A DNA stretch of 64,000 nucleotides from Chromohalobacter sp. 11-W (lineage in GTDB: Bacteria; Pseudomonadota; Gammaproteobacteria; Pseudomonadales; Halomonadaceae): positions 124,001 through 188,000 of the forward strand of contig NZ_JARANZ010000001.1 of NCBI RefSeq assembly GCF_029889905.1. Direction: 5' to 3'. Both the position numbers and the translations under genes were made by a program. The notes under the pieces were generated by a model. It did no database searches. It worked only from the letters and a program-made list of their open reading frames with translations, and had not been told where the DNA came from. Below are positions 35,208 through 44,860 of the stretch, piece after piece. How positions within the stretch are numbered: the first letter of the stretch is position 1; each line of letters starts with the position of its first letter.

Positions 35208-38045
35208 ATGAGCGAACAGAGCTCAAACACAAGTTTCACCCTGACCCTGGATGGCGTGAAAGTGAGCGCCAATGCGGGGGAGACCCTCTGGCAGGTGGCC
35301 AAGCGCGCCGGCGAGACCATTCCTCACTTGTGTTACAAGGACGCCAGCGGTTATCGCGCCGACGGCAACTGCCGCGCCTGCATGGTGGAAGTCGAAGGCG
35401 AGCGCGCCCTGGCTGCCAGTTGCCTGCGCGAGGCTGTCCCTGACATGGTGGTCCATAGCGCCAGCTCCGAGCGGGCCCGCACGGCTCGGGAAGGCGTCAT
35501 GGAGCTGCTGCTCGCCGACCAGCCGGCGCGCGACGATAGCCCCGACCGCTCGAGTCATTTCTGGGCCATGACCGATCAACTGGCCATCGATGCCTCCGCA
35601 GTGCGCCAGCGGTTACCGGCGCGGGCCGACCGAGATGCGCCCACGGTGAATCATGTGCGTCTTCCCGAGCATTCCCTCAGGGCCTCGTCGACCCATGACG
35701 CCAGTCATTCGGCGATGAACGTCAATCTAGACGCCTGCATCGAGTGCAACCTCTGCGTGCGCGCCTGTCGCGAAGTACAGGGCAATGACGTCATCGGGTT
35801 GGCCCATCGTGGCGGTGCTTCCAAGATCGTTTTCGATTTCGACGACCCCATGGGCGAGAGCACTTGCGTGGCCTGTGGCGAGTGCGTTCAGGCCTGTCCG
35901 ACTGGAGCGCTGATGCCGGCGACCCTGGTCGACGAGGTAGGCCGTGGCGATTCAGCGGTGGCCGACCGTACCGTCGACTCCGTCTGTCCCTACTGCGGGG
36001 TAGGCTGCCAGCTCACCTACCATGTCAAGGACGATGCGATTCTCTTCGTCGAGGGGCGCGAGGGGCCTTCCAATCAGAATCGCCTGTGCGTCAAAGGGCG
36101 CTTCGGCTTCGACTATCCGCGCCATCCGTCGCGGCTCACCACGCCGCTGATCCGTCGTCCTGGGGTAGCCAAGGGGCTCGACCCTGATTTCGATCCGGCT
36201 CAGCCGCTGACCCACTTCCGCGAGGCGAGTTGGGAAGAGGCGCTGGACCTGGCCGCCGGGGGGCTTGCCAATCTCAAGGCAAATCATGGCCCCGATGCCC
36301 TGGCCGGTTTCGGCAGCGCCAAATGCTCCAATGAGGAAGCTTGGCTGTTCCAGAAACTGGTGCGCACCGGCTTCGGCTCCAATCACGTCGACCACTGCAC
36401 CCGACTCTGCCATGCAAGCTCGGTGGCCGCGCTCATGGAATGTATCGGCTCGGGGGCGGTGACGGCTTCCTTCATGCAGGCCCTCGAGGCCGAGGTCGTG
36501 ATCCTCACCGGCTGCAACCCGGCGATCAACCACCCGGTGGCGGCCACCTACTTCAAGCAGGCGGCCAGGAATGGCACCAAGCTTATCATCCTCGACCCGC
36601 GCGGCCAGTCGCTGGATGCCTACGCCCACCGCAGCGTGCGCTTTACCCCGGGCGGCGACGTCTCGTTCTACAATGCCTTGCTCAACGTCATCATCAGCGA
36701 AGAGCTTTTTGATCAGGCCTATATCGATGCCCACACCGAGGGCTTCGAAGCACTCAAGGCCCATGTGCGCGACATGACGCCGGAGGCGATGTCACCCGCC
36801 TGTGGCGTCGAGCCCGAACTTATTCGCGAGCTGGCGCGGCTTTATGCGCAGGCCGAGCGGGCGATGATCTTCTGGGGCATGGGCATCTCCCAGCACGTGC
36901 ATGGCACCGACAATGCCCGCTGCTTGATCTCGCTGGCCTTGGCCTGCGGTCAGACCGGCCGCCCCGGCACTGGTCTGCATCCGCTGCGCGGTCAGAACAA
37001 CGTGCAGGGCGCCTCCGATGCCGGCCTGATTCCCATGGTGCTGCCCGATTACCAGCCGGTGGGCGACGCCCAGGTGCGCAGTGCCTTCGAGGAGCTATGG
37101 AACACGCCGCTGGACGAAACGCCGGGGCTCACCGTGGTCGAAATCATGAATGCCATCGCGGATGGCAGCATCAAGGGGATGTACATTCTCGGCGAGAATC
37201 CCGCGATGTCCGACCCGGATCTCGATCATGCACGCAAGGCGCTTGGCAAGCTCGAGCATCTTGTGGTGCAGGATCTGTTCGTCACCGAGACCGCACAGTA
37301 CGCCGATGTGATCCTGCCGGCCTCGAGCTGGCCGGAGAAAGACGGCAGCGTGACCAATACCAACCGCCAGGTGCAGCTCGGCCGGGCCGCTGTGCCACTG
37401 CCCGGTGAAGCCAAGCCCGATTGGTGGATCATCCAGGCGCTTGCCAATCGCCTGGGGCTGGGGTGGCATTACACGCATCCGCGTGAGGTGTTCGCCGAAA
37501 TGAAGCAGGGCATGGCCTCGTTCGACCATATCTCCTGGGAGCGTCTCGAGCGAGAAAGTTCGGTGACCTATCCCTGTCCCGCCGAGGATGCCCCCGGTGC
37601 CGACGTGGTGTTCTCTGACGCCTTCCCCACCGCGAGCGGACGGGCGACGTTCACGCCGACCCGGCCATTGCCGCCGGATGAACCCATCGATGACGACTAT
37701 CCCACGGTGTTGATTACCGGGCGCCAACTGGAACACTGGCACACCGGCTCCATGACCCGGCGTACCCGGGTACTCGATGACCTCGAGCCCGAAGCGGTGG
37801 CAAGCCTTGCCCCGTCGGAGTTGGGCCGCCTGCGGTTGTCACCGGGCGAGCCGATCACCATCACCACCCGCCGCGGCAGTATCACCTTGAAGACACGTAC
37901 CGACCCGTTGATGCAGCAAGGCATGGTGTTCGTGCCTTTCTGCTATCTGGAAGCGGCGGCCAATATCCTCACCAACTCGGCGCTGGACCCGTTCGGCAAG
38001 ATCCCCGAGTTCAAGTACGCCGCTAGCCGGTTGAGCGCAAAGTGA
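35208..38045 (+). CDS. NAD-dependent formate dehydrogenase, catalytic (molybdopterin) subunit
   Basis: This 945-residue subunit oxidises formate to CO2. From the N-terminus there is a 2Fe-2S domain (HLCYKDASGYR, NCRACMVEVEG), a C-terminal-of-NuoG-like Cys/His region, and two 4Fe-4S motifs (CIECNLCVRACRE, CVACGECVQACPTGA). The bis-MGD domain opens with CPYCGVGCQL, and the Mo-ligand Cys is C401, followed by His in CTRLCHASS. The C-terminal MGD-binding domain contains TGRQLEHWHTGSMTRR. AAGGGAG precedes the start. No fdhD- or fdsD-like maturation gene follows, so these lie elsewhere. Formate comes from FdhA, FrmB and PurU. Confidence 0.93.
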   Translation: MSEQSSNTSFTLTLDGVKVSANAGETLWQVAKRAGETIPHLCYKDASGYRADGNCRACMVEVEGERALAASCLREAVPDMVVHSASSERARTAREGVMELLLADQPARDDSPDRSSHFWAMTDQLAIDASAVRQRLPARADRDAPTVNHVRLPEHSLRASSTHDASHSAMNVNLDACIECNLCVRACREVQGNDVIGLAHRGGASKIVFDFDDPMGESTCVACGECVQACPTGALMPATLVDEVGRGDSAVADRTVDSVCPYCGVGCQLTYHVKDDAILFVEGREGPSNQNRLCVKGRFGFDYPRHPSRLTTPLIRRPGVAKGLDPDFDPAQPLTHFREASWEEALDLAAGGLANLKANHGPDALAGFGSAKCSNEEAWLFQKLVRTGFGSNHVDHCTRLCHASSVAALMECIGSGAVTASFMQALEAEVVILTGCNPAINHPVAATYFKQAARNGTKLIILDPRGQSLDAYAHRSVRFTPGGDVSFYNALLNVIISEELFDQAYIDAHTEGFEALKAHVRDMTPEAMSPACGVEPELIRELARLYAQAERAMIFWGMGISQHVHGTDNARCLISLALACGQTGRPGTGLHPLRGQNNVQGASDAGLIPMVLPDYQPVGDAQVRSAFEELWNTPLDETPGLTVVEIMNAIADGSIKGMYILGENPAMSDPDLDHARKALGKLEHLVVQDLFVTETAQYADVILPASSWPEKDGSVTNTNRQVQLGRAAVPLPGEAKPDWWIIQALANRLGLGWHYTHPREVFAEMKQGMASFDHISWERLERESSVTYPCPAEDAPGADVVFSDAFPTASGRATFTPTRPLPPDEPIDDDYPTVLITGRQLEHWHTGSMTRRTRVLDDLEPEAVASLAPSELGRLRLSPGEPITITTRRGSITLKTRTDPLMQQGMVFVPFCYLEAAANILTNSALDPFGKIPEFKYAASRLSAK

Positions 38046-38064
38046 CCGTCTACATCGGTGTGTC

Positions 38065-38091
38065 GCAAACGCATCCGGCCGTGACGTTTGC
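38065..38091. promoter_or_regulatory. dyad GCAAACG-N13-CGTTTGC upstream of soxB
   Basis: A perfect inverted repeat with 7-base arms (38065-38071 and 38085-38091) lies just after the formate dehydrogenase gene and about 100 bases before soxB. It may be an operator or a weak hairpin. Its core AAACG/CGTTT is shared with the dyad upstream of the gbdR-like gene. Confidence 0.4.
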
Positions 38092-38189
38092 AAGCACTCC
38101 GCCCCAGGGGCGACAGGGCTACCATCGCGGCATGTAAAGACACGTCGTCGTGCCAGTCCAGAGCACGGGGGCCGCGGAGGGGAGAGGGT

Positions 38190-39440
38190 ATGCAACGTTA
38201 TTCAGGCTTCGGGCTCGTCAAGCACGCGCTGCGTCATCACGAAGATTGGCAACGCCAATGGCGCAATCCCACGCCCAAGCCGCGCTACGACGTGATTATC
38301 GTCGGTGGCGGGGGGCATGGCTTGGCGACCGCTTACTACCTGGCCAAGGAGCACGGCATCACCAATGTCGCGGTGGTGGAAAAGGGCTGGTTGGGTGGCG
38401 GCAATACCGCGCGCAACACGACCATCGTGCGCTCCAACTATCTATGGGATGAGTCGGCGGCACTCTACGAGCATGCCATGAAGCATTGGGAGGGGCTGTC
38501 CCAGGAGCTCAATTACAACGTCATGTTCTCCCAGCGCGGGGTGCTCAACCTGGGCCATACGTTGCAGGACATGCGTGATATTCAGCGCCGGGTCAACGCC
38601 AACCGTCTCAACGGTATCGACGGTGAAGTGCTCGACGCCGAGGGCGTCCAGTCGTTGGTGCCGATCATGGACTGTTCGAAGCGTGCTCGGTATCCGGTCA
38701 TGGGCGCTTCCTGGCAACCACGCGCCGGTGTGGCTCGCCACGATGCCGTGGCCTGGGGCTATGCTCGCGCCGCTGATGCACTGGGCGTCGATCTGCTGCA
38801 GAACACCGAGGTCACCGGCTTCAAGATTCGCGATGGGCAGATCCAGGGCGTGCATACCAATCGCGGCGATATCGAGGCCAAGACCGTGGGCTGCGTGACG
38901 GCGGGCAATTCCAGCGTGCTGGCGCGGATGGCCGGTTTCAATCTACCACTGGAATCGCATCCGCTACAGGCGCTGGTTTCCGAGCCGCTCAAGCCGGTGC
39001 TGGATACCGTGGTGATGTCCAATCACGTGCACGGTTATATCAGCCAGTCGGACAAGGGCGATCTGGTCATCGGCGCGGGCATCGACGGCTACAACGGCTA
39101 CGGCCAGCGGGGCAGCTATCCCACCGTCGAGCACACCTTGCAGGCCATCGTCGAGATGTTCCCGATCTTCTCCCGGGTGCGCATGAACCGCCAGTGGGGC
39201 GGCATCGTCGATACCTGCCCGGATGCCTGTCCGATCCTTTCCAAGACCAAGGTCAAGGGGCTCTACTTCAACTGCGGTTGGGGGACGGGCGGTTTCAAGG
39301 CAACGCCAGGATCGGGCCATGTATTCGCCGCGAGCTTGGCCAAGGGCGAAATGCATCCCATCGCTGCGCCGTTTTCCATCGACCGCTTCCACAGCGGAGC
39401 GTTGATCGATGAGCACGGCGCCGCTGGCGTCGCGCACTAA
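38190..39440 (+). CDS. soxB: sarcosine oxidase beta subunit
   Basis: This is a subunit of the heterotetrameric enzyme that oxidises sarcosine to glycine, giving methylene-THF (or formaldehyde) and H2O2. The 416-residue flavoprotein has the FAD-binding [17 protein letters not shown] near residues 35-51, [18 protein letters not shown] near 70, and a C-terminal [14 protein letters not shown] segment. In the characterised homologues this subunit carries the covalent FMN and the sarcosine site. A strong ribosome-binding site (GGAGGGGAGAGG) precedes ATG 38190; the frame runs upstream without similarity. It is the first of soxB-soxD-soxA-soxG-purU. Confidence 0.95.
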   Translation: MQRYSGFGLVKHALRHHEDWQRQWRNPTPKPRYDVIIVGGGGHGLATAYYLAKEHGITNVAVVEKGWLGGGNTARNTTIVRSNYLWDESAALYEHAMKHWEGLSQELNYNVMFSQRGVLNLGHTLQDMRDIQRRVNANRLNGIDGEVLDAEGVQSLVPIMDCSKRARYPVMGASWQPRAGVARHDAVAWGYARAADALGVDLLQNTEVTGFKIRDGQIQGVHTNRGDIEAKTVGCVTAGNSSVLARMAGFNLPLESHPLQALVSEPLKPVLDTVVMSNHVHGYISQSDKGDLVIGAGIDGYNGYGQRGSYPTVEHTLQAIVEMFPIFSRVRMNRQWGGIVDTCPDACPILSKTKVKGLYFNCGWGTGGFKATPGSGHVFAASLAKGEMHPIAAPFSIDRFHSGALIDEHGAAGVAH

Positions 39441-39452
39441 GGGAGAACCACC

Positions 39453-39845
39453 ATGTTTCATATCTACTGCCCCTATTGCGAAGAATTGCGCGAGGAAGAG
39501 GAGTTCCATCCCAAGGGCGAGGCGCACATCGCGCGTCCCGAGGAGCCGGAGGCTTGCAGCGATGAGGAATGGGGCGATTACCTGTTCTTCCGCGACAACC
39601 CGCGCGGCATCCATCACGAGATGTGGCTGCACGCGGTGGGCTGTCGCAAGTTCTTCAACATCACGCGCAATACCGTGAGTTACGAGATCCTCGAAACCTA
39701 CAAGATGGGCGAGCAGCCGACAGTGGGCGCCGAGCATCTGGCGCGTGAGGAAAAAACCGCGAGCGTGCAGGCTGCCGAGGGCGGCCAGCAGACCGTAGGT
39801 GCCAGTGACGCCGCCCTGGCGTCGGTCAAGGGAGCACAGGCATGA
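39453..39845 (+). CDS. soxD: sarcosine oxidase delta subunit
   Basis: The 130-residue zinc-binding subunit has Cys in YCPYCEE near the N-terminus, then His and Cys near HAVGCRKFFNI, as in known SoxD proteins. The length exceeds the usual about 100 residues because of a tail after residue 95 rich in Ala, Gln and Gly. GGGAG precedes the ATG. The stop overlaps the soxA start by 4 bases. It has a structural role in the tetramer. Confidence 0.92.
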   Translation: MFHIYCPYCEELREEEEFHPKGEAHIARPEEPEACSDEEWGDYLFFRDNPRGIHHEMWLHAVGCRKFFNITRNTVSYEILETYKMGEQPTVGAEHLAREEKTASVQAAEGGQQTVGASDAALASVKGAQA

Positions 39846-42800
39846 GCCAGACAGCATCACAGTCCAACCGCCTGGCGCAAGGCGGCCAGGTCGACCGCAC
39901 GCAGACGTTGACCTTCACCTTCAATGGCCGCTCATACACTGGCCATCCCGGCGATACCCTGGCCTCGGCCTTGCTGGCCAATGGCGTGGACCTGGTCAAT
40001 CGCAGCTTCAAGTATTCGCGCCCGCGCGGCATCGTCGCCGCCGGCGCGGAAGAACCCAACGCGGTGGTTCAATTGGGCGCCACGGAGGCGACTCAGGTGC
40101 CCAATGTGCGCGCTACCCAGCAGGCGCTGTACGACGGTCTCGTCGCGTGTAGCACCAACGGTTGGCCCGACGCGCAGCGCGACATCATGCGTTGGGTCGG
40201 TAAACTGGGCAGTCCGTTCATGCCGCCGGGGTTCTATTACAAGACCTTCATGGCCCCGGCCTCGATGTGGATGACCTACGAAAAATACATCCGCAAGACG
40301 GCCGGTCTGGGGCGCAGCCCGACACAGCCCGATCCGGATATCTACGATCACATGCATCGGCATTGCGACCTGCTCGTCGTCGGCGCTGGCCCTGCAGGCT
40401 TGAGCGCGGCGTTGACGGCGGCACGGGCCGGTGCACGGGTGCTCCTCGCCGACGAACAGGAGACGATGGGTGGCTCGCTGCTCGATACGCGCGAGACGCT
40501 GGACGATCAACCCGCCGCGCAATGGCTGAAGACGACGCTGGCGGCGCTGGCGGAACTCGACAACGTCACCTTGCTGCCGCGTACCACCGCGCATGGTTAT
40601 CACGATCATCATTTCGTGACGCTTCACGAGCGCCGTACGGAGCACCTGGGCGATAGTGCGCCATCTCAGGCCGGTCATCGCCAGTCGCGCTCGCGGCTGC
40701 ACCGGGTACGTGCCGGCCAGGTGGTGCTGGCGACTGGTGCACATGAACGTCCGCTGGTGTATGCCAACAACGATGTTCCCGGCAACCTGCTGGCAGGGGC
40801 GGTGTCGACCTACATTCGCCGCTATGGCGTGGTGCCCGGCCAGAAGCTGGTGCTCTCTACCAGCAATGACCACGCTTATCGCGCTGCGTTGGACTGGCAG
40901 GAGGCCGGGCGTGAAGTGGCCGCCATCGTCGATGCCCGCAGTGCACCGCAGGGCGACCTCGTCGCGCAGGCCAAGGCGGCGGGCATTCGTGTCATCACCG
41001 GTAGCGCCGTGCTCGAGGCCAAGGGAACGCAGCGCGTCTCGGCGGCACGTGTGGCGGCCATCGACGTAGACGCCTTCACGGTCACCGGCAAAGTCGAGAC
41101 GCTCGAGTGTGACACCATCGCCAGCTCCGGCGGATACAGCCCGGTGATTCACCTGGCCTCGCATACCGGCGCGCGTCCGGTATGGAGCGACGACATCATC
41201 GGTTTCGTGCCCTCGACCGTGGCGGGCGTCACCGCGAGTGGCGGTGCGCGTGGCGTCTATCCGCTGGGTGAGGTGCTGGCGGATGGTGTCGAGGCCGGTA
41301 CTAACGCAGCGACGGCGCTGGGATTCTCCGCTGCCGTGAATGACGCGGACCTTCCGCGTGTCGCGTCGCGCCATGAAGGCTCGGCCTGCGCGCTGTTCCA
41401 GATACCGCATGAGAAAGCCACGCTGCGTGCGCCCAAGCAGTTCGTCGATCTGCAGAATGACGTCACTGCGGCTGCCATCGAAGTGGCAACGCTCGAAGGG
41501 TTCGAATCCATCGAGCACGTCAAGCGCTACACTGCCATGGGCTTCGGTACCGACCAGGGCAAACTGGGCAATATCAATGGCATGGCGGTCGCCGCGCGCT
41601 GCCTGGGGCAGAGCATTCCCGAAACCGGCACTACGGTATTCAGGCCCAACTACACGCCGGTGACCTTCGGTGCCGTGGTGGGTCGTCACTGCCGCGAACT
41701 CTTCGACCCCGAGCGCTACACGCCGATGCAATCCTGGCATGTCGCCCGAGGCGCCGAGTTCGAGGACGTCGGCCAGTGGAAGCGCCCTTGGTACTATCCA
41801 CAAAAGCGCCGCGCAGAGGGCGGCGAGCGCCTGGAAACGATGCACGAAGCCGTGGCCCGTGAGTGCCGCGCGGTTCGCGAGGGCGTGGGCATTCTCGACG
41901 CCTCGACGCTGGGCAAGATCGATATCCAGGGGCCGGATGCTCGCGAGTTCCTGGGTCGCATCTACACCAACAAGTGGCAGAAGTTAGCACCTGGTCGCGT
42001 GCGCTACGGATTGATGTGCGGCGACGATGGCATGGTGATGGATGACGGCACCACCAGTTGCCTGGCCGAGAATCACTTCCTGATGACCACCACCACCGGT
42101 AACGCCGCGCCGGTGCTGGAATGGCTCGAACTCTGGCACCAGACCGAATGGCCGGAACTCGAGGTGTATTTCAACTCGGTCACTGATCACTGGGCGACGA
42201 TGACCGTGACCGGTCCCGAGGCGCGCAAGCTGCTCACTGACTTGACCGATATCGACCTCGACCGTGAGGCGTTCAAGTTCATGGACTGGCGCGAGGGGCA
42301 TGTGGCTGGCGTACCTGCGCGGGTATTCCGTATCTCCTTCACTGGCGAACTGGCCTTCGAGATCAACGTCCAGGCGCATTACGCCATGCACGTCTGGGAG
42401 GCATTGTTCGCCCGCGGCGAGGCTTTCGATCTGACTCCTTATGGCACGGAAACCATGCACGTCCTGCGCGCCGAAAAGGGTTTCATCATCGTCGGCCAGG
42501 ACACCGATGGTTCGGTGACGCCCGAGGATCTCGGCATGCACTGGGCCATCGGCTATGACAAGCCGTTCCCGTGGGTCGGCAAGCGGGCGCTGACGCGCTC
42601 CGATACGCGCCGCGAAGGGCGCAAGCAACTCGTCGGCCTCAAACCCAAGGACGCGAGCGTGGTGCTGGAAGAGGGTGCCCAGATCGTCTTCGAGCCGAAT
42701 CACGCCATTCCCATGCCCATGGTGGGCCATGTCACCTCCAGCTATTACAGCCCGACGCTGGAAAGCGGCTTCGCGCTGGCGGTGGTCAAGGGCGGGCATC

Positions 42801-42910
42801 AACGCATGGGCGAGAGCGTTTACTTGCCCATGGTCGATGGCCGTGTGCATGAAGCCGAAATCGTCGGCACCCAATTCGTCGATCCCAAGGGAGAGCGCCA
42901 GCATGTCTAA
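39842..42910 (+). CDS. soxA: sarcosine oxidase alpha subunit
   Basis: The 1022-residue subunit has several domains. The N-terminal ferredoxin-like part (TFTFNGRSYTGHPGDTLASA, about 20-100) lacks the usual Cys. An FAD/NAD domain starts at LLVVGAGPAGLSAALTAA (about 180). The C-terminal GcvT-like aminomethyltransferase domain (about 630-1010) binds tetrahydrofolate and accepts the methyl-derived C1 unit, as in GcvT and dimethylglycine dehydrogenase. Overlaps join it to soxD (4 bases) and soxG (8 bases). Folate coupling links it to PurU at the operon's end. Confidence 0.95.
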   Translation: MSQTASQSNRLAQGGQVDRTQTLTFTFNGRSYTGHPGDTLASALLANGVDLVNRSFKYSRPRGIVAAGAEEPNAVVQLGATEATQVPNVRATQQALYDGLVACSTNGWPDAQRDIMRWVGKLGSPFMPPGFYYKTFMAPASMWMTYEKYIRKTAGLGRSPTQPDPDIYDHMHRHCDLLVVGAGPAGLSAALTAARAGARVLLADEQETMGGSLLDTRETLDDQPAAQWLKTTLAALAELDNVTLLPRTTAHGYHDHHFVTLHERRTEHLGDSAPSQAGHRQSRSRLHRVRAGQVVLATGAHERPLVYANNDVPGNLLAGAVSTYIRRYGVVPGQKLVLSTSNDHAYRAALDWQEAGREVAAIVDARSAPQGDLVAQAKAAGIRVITGSAVLEAKGTQRVSAARVAAIDVDAFTVTGKVETLECDTIASSGGYSPVIHLASHTGARPVWSDDIIGFVPSTVAGVTASGGARGVYPLGEVLADGVEAGTNAATALGFSAAVNDADLPRVASRHEGSACALFQIPHEKATLRAPKQFVDLQNDVTAAAIEVATLEGFESIEHVKRYTAMGFGTDQGKLGNINGMAVAARCLGQSIPETGTTVFRPNYTPVTFGAVVGRHCRELFDPERYTPMQSWHVARGAEFEDVGQWKRPWYYPQKRRAEGGERLETMHEAVARECRAVREGVGILDASTLGKIDIQGPDAREFLGRIYTNKWQKLAPGRVRYGLMCGDDGMVMDDGTTSCLAENHFLMTTTTGNAAPVLEWLELWHQTEWPELEVYFNSVTDHWATMTVTGPEARKLLTDLTDIDLDREAFKFMDWREGHVAGVPARVFRISFTGELAFEINVQAHYAMHVWEALFARGEAFDLTPYGTETMHVLRAEKGFIIVGQDTDGSVTPEDLGMHWAIGYDKPFPWVGKRALTRSDTRREGRKQLVGLKPKDASVVLEEGAQIVFEPNHAIPMPMVGHVTSSYYSPTLESGFALAVVKGGHQRMGESVYLPMVDGRVHEAEIVGTQFVDPKGERQHV

Positions 42911-43589
42911 CTCGGTCCATGTCTACGACGCCCGTGCCGATCACGCTACCGTTACCGCCGAGTCGCCGTTGGCGTACTCCTTCCAGCGCAGCGGCATGCC
43001 CGCGTCTGGAGAGGCGTCTGGCGAGGCATCTGGCGAGAAAAGCCGTGCGGTGATTGGCGAGCGGGCATTCTTGGGGCATCTCATCCTGCGCGGCGGTGCC
43101 ATCGTGCTCGACGAGGCATTGCGCGAGGTACTCGGCGTTGGCCTGCCCGGGCGCCCCAATTCGCTTACCGTGGACGCCGATGGTCAGCGCTCCGTGCAAT
43201 GGTTATCGCCCGATGAATGGCTGCTGATCGTCCCCGGCGACGAAACCTTCGGCCTCGAGACGCGGCTGCGCGCGCATCTCGGCGGGGCGCATGTCGCCAT
43301 CGTCGACGTCAGCGCGGGACAGACGCTGATCGAACTCTCCGGGGAGGCGGCGCATGAAGTCCTGATGAAGTCGACGGTCTATGATGTCGACCCGCATGCG
43401 TTCACGGTAGGCAAGGGCGTGACCACGCTCTTCGCCAAGACCAACGTGATCCTGCGTCGCCCGGACGCGTCGCGCTGGGAGCTCATCGTGCGGCGCAGTT
43501 TCGCCGACTACGTGTATCGCTGGCTGCTGGATGCAGGGGAAGAATATGGTATCGGTGTCGCTCGAGAAAGCCGTCATGAGCCGCAGTAA
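42903..43589 (+). CDS. soxG: sarcosine oxidase gamma subunit
   Basis: The 228-residue gamma subunit contains GRPNSLTVD, WLSPDEWLLIVPG and DVSAGQTLIELSG, typical of SoxG. An insertion-like segment near residues 35-46 (SGEASGEASGEK) is encoded by a 3 x 12-bp tandem repeat (43005-43040) and is probably a flexible surface linker. It overlaps soxA by 8 bases and purU by 14. The start at 42903 fits the overlap; an upstream extension of the frame is inside soxA. Confidence 0.92.
   Translation: MSNSVHVYDARADHATVTAESPLAYSFQRSGMPASGEASGEASGEKSRAVIGERAFLGHLILRGGAIVLDEALREVLGVGLPGRPNSLTVDADGQRSVQWLSPDEWLLIVPGDETFGLETRLRAHLGGAHVAIVDVSAGQTLIELSGEAAHEVLMKSTVYDVDPHAFTVGKGVTTLFAKTNVILRRPDASRWELIVRRSFADYVYRWLLDAGEEYGIGVARESRHEPQ
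43005..43040 (+). repeat. 3 x 12-bp tandem repeat inside soxG
   Basis: The units tctggagaggcg, tctggcgaggca and tctggcgagaaa follow one another without a gap. The repeat keeps frame and encodes SGEA-type units. Copy number could vary between strains by slippage without breaking the gene. Confidence 0.85.
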
Positions 43590-44442
43590 CGATACCTGGA
43601 TCCTGGCCGCGCAGTGCCCCAGCCGCCTGGGGACCGTAGATGTCGTGACCCGCTTCCTCAAGGAGCGTGATTGCTACATCACCGAACAGCAGTCGTTCGA
43701 TGATCGCCTGGGCGAGCGGTTCTTCATCCGTACCGAATTTCGGCCCCTGGCCTCCGATTTCGACCCCGAAGCCTTCCAGGCCGACTTCGCGACCCGGGCC
43801 CTCGAGTTCGAGATGGATTTCGAACTGACCCCGCCCGAGCGTCGCACGCCGGTCGTGATCATGGCCTCCAAGGCGGATCATTGCCTTCACGACTTGCTGT
43901 ATCGCTATCGCACCGGGCAGTTGCCGCTGGATATTCGCGCGGTGATTTCCAATCATCCCGATCTCGAATCCTTGGTAGCCGGGCATGGGTTGCCATACCA
44001 CCATTTTCCGGTCACGCCCGAGACCAAGGCGGCGCAGGAAGCTCGCGTCCTCGAGGTGATCGAAACCACCGGCGCCGAGCTGGTGATCCTGGCGCGCTAC
44101 ATGCAGGTGCTTTCCAGCGAGATGTGCGCGCGTCTCAGCGGGCGCGCGATCAACATCCATCACTCGCTATTGCCGGGGTTCAAGGGTGCCAAGCCGTATC
44201 ATCAGGCCTATGAAAAAGGCGTCAAGCTGGTCGGCGCCACCGCGCACTACATCAACGACGATCTCGACGAAGGCCCTATTATCACCCAGGGGGTGGAACC
44301 GGTCAGTCATGCCGATTACCCCGAGGACCTGGTGGCCAAGGGCAGAGATATCGAATGCTTGACCCTGGCGCGGGCGGTATCGCTTCATCTGGAACGCAGG
44401 GTGTTCTTGCATGCCAGGCGCACCGTGGTGTTCACACGCTGA
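43576..44442 (+). CDS. purU: formyltetrahydrofolate deformylase
   Basis: PurU hydrolyses 10-formyl-THF to formate and THF. The 288-residue protein has an N-terminal ACT domain (ILAAQCPSRLGTVDVVTRFL) and a C-terminal formyl-transferase fold with the active-site Asn and His in INIHHSLLPGF (near 194-204) and Asp in DDLDEGPIITQ (near 236). It overlaps the soxG stop by 14 bases. As last gene of the sox operon it recycles THF loaded by sarcosine oxidation and passes formate to the formate dehydrogenase. MSRSNDTWIL is the expected start. Confidence 0.95.
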   Translation: MSRSNDTWILAAQCPSRLGTVDVVTRFLKERDCYITEQQSFDDRLGERFFIRTEFRPLASDFDPEAFQADFATRALEFEMDFELTPPERRTPVVIMASKADHCLHDLLYRYRTGQLPLDIRAVISNHPDLESLVAGHGLPYHHFPVTPETKAAQEARVLEVIETTGAELVILARYMQVLSSEMCARLSGRAINIHHSLLPGFKGAKPYHQAYEKGVKLVGATAHYINDDLDEGPIITQGVEPVSHADYPEDLVAKGRDIECLTLARAVSLHLERRVFLHARRTVVFTR

Positions 44443-44595
44443 CGATGCGGGAGCGGGCATTTTGCCACCGCTCTCCTAAACTTGGATAACGCCGATGGCG
44501 ATAGGCGTTCACGATAATGACTATCCACAACGACGACCATTGCGGTCGCGGCCGGCGATACATACCGGCGCGCCGTCATTCGAGGAGGGGAAGAC

Positions 44596-44844
44596 ATGAT
44601 GCTCGCGGATCTGATCGACGGCGATGACTTTCGTCAACGCCTGCAAACGCTGGGCGTGCGCATTCCCGACGGCGCTTGCCCCGAAACCTGTGCCCGCATG
44701 GCGGCATGCAAGTACAACGAAGTTGGCGTGGAAGGCTTGCCCGAAGCCATTCACGACATGATGCAACACAGCGACGAAATGCTGCCGTCGGTACGCCAGG
44801 CGATCGACACCCATTTGCTGCCTCGCCTGCGCGCGAACGAATAA
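44596..44844 (+). CDS. small Cys-containing protein of unknown function
   Basis: The 82-residue acidic protein is MMLADLIDGDDFRQRL..., with three Cys in ACPETCARMAAC (residues 28, 32, 38). It has a very strong ribosome-binding site (GGAGGGG at 44584-44590), so I consider it a real gene. ATG 44599 is a second possible start. The rest looks helical. No membrane segment or signal is seen. It stands alone between purU and the PhzF-like gene and is followed by a 32-base perfect palindrome. A nitrogen-regulated or metal-binding small protein is possible, but I do not recognise the family. Confidence 0.6.
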   Translation: MMLADLIDGDDFRQRLQTLGVRIPDGACPETCARMAACKYNEVGVEGLPEAIHDMMQHSDEMLPSVRQAIDTHLLPRLRANE

Positions 44845-44860
44845 GCACAGCCTCCAACGC

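Noticed and set aside
39932-41845. 637-codon minus-strand frame inside soxA
   Set aside because: Antisense shadow of soxA; no motif, no ribosome-binding site, and soxA itself is certain.
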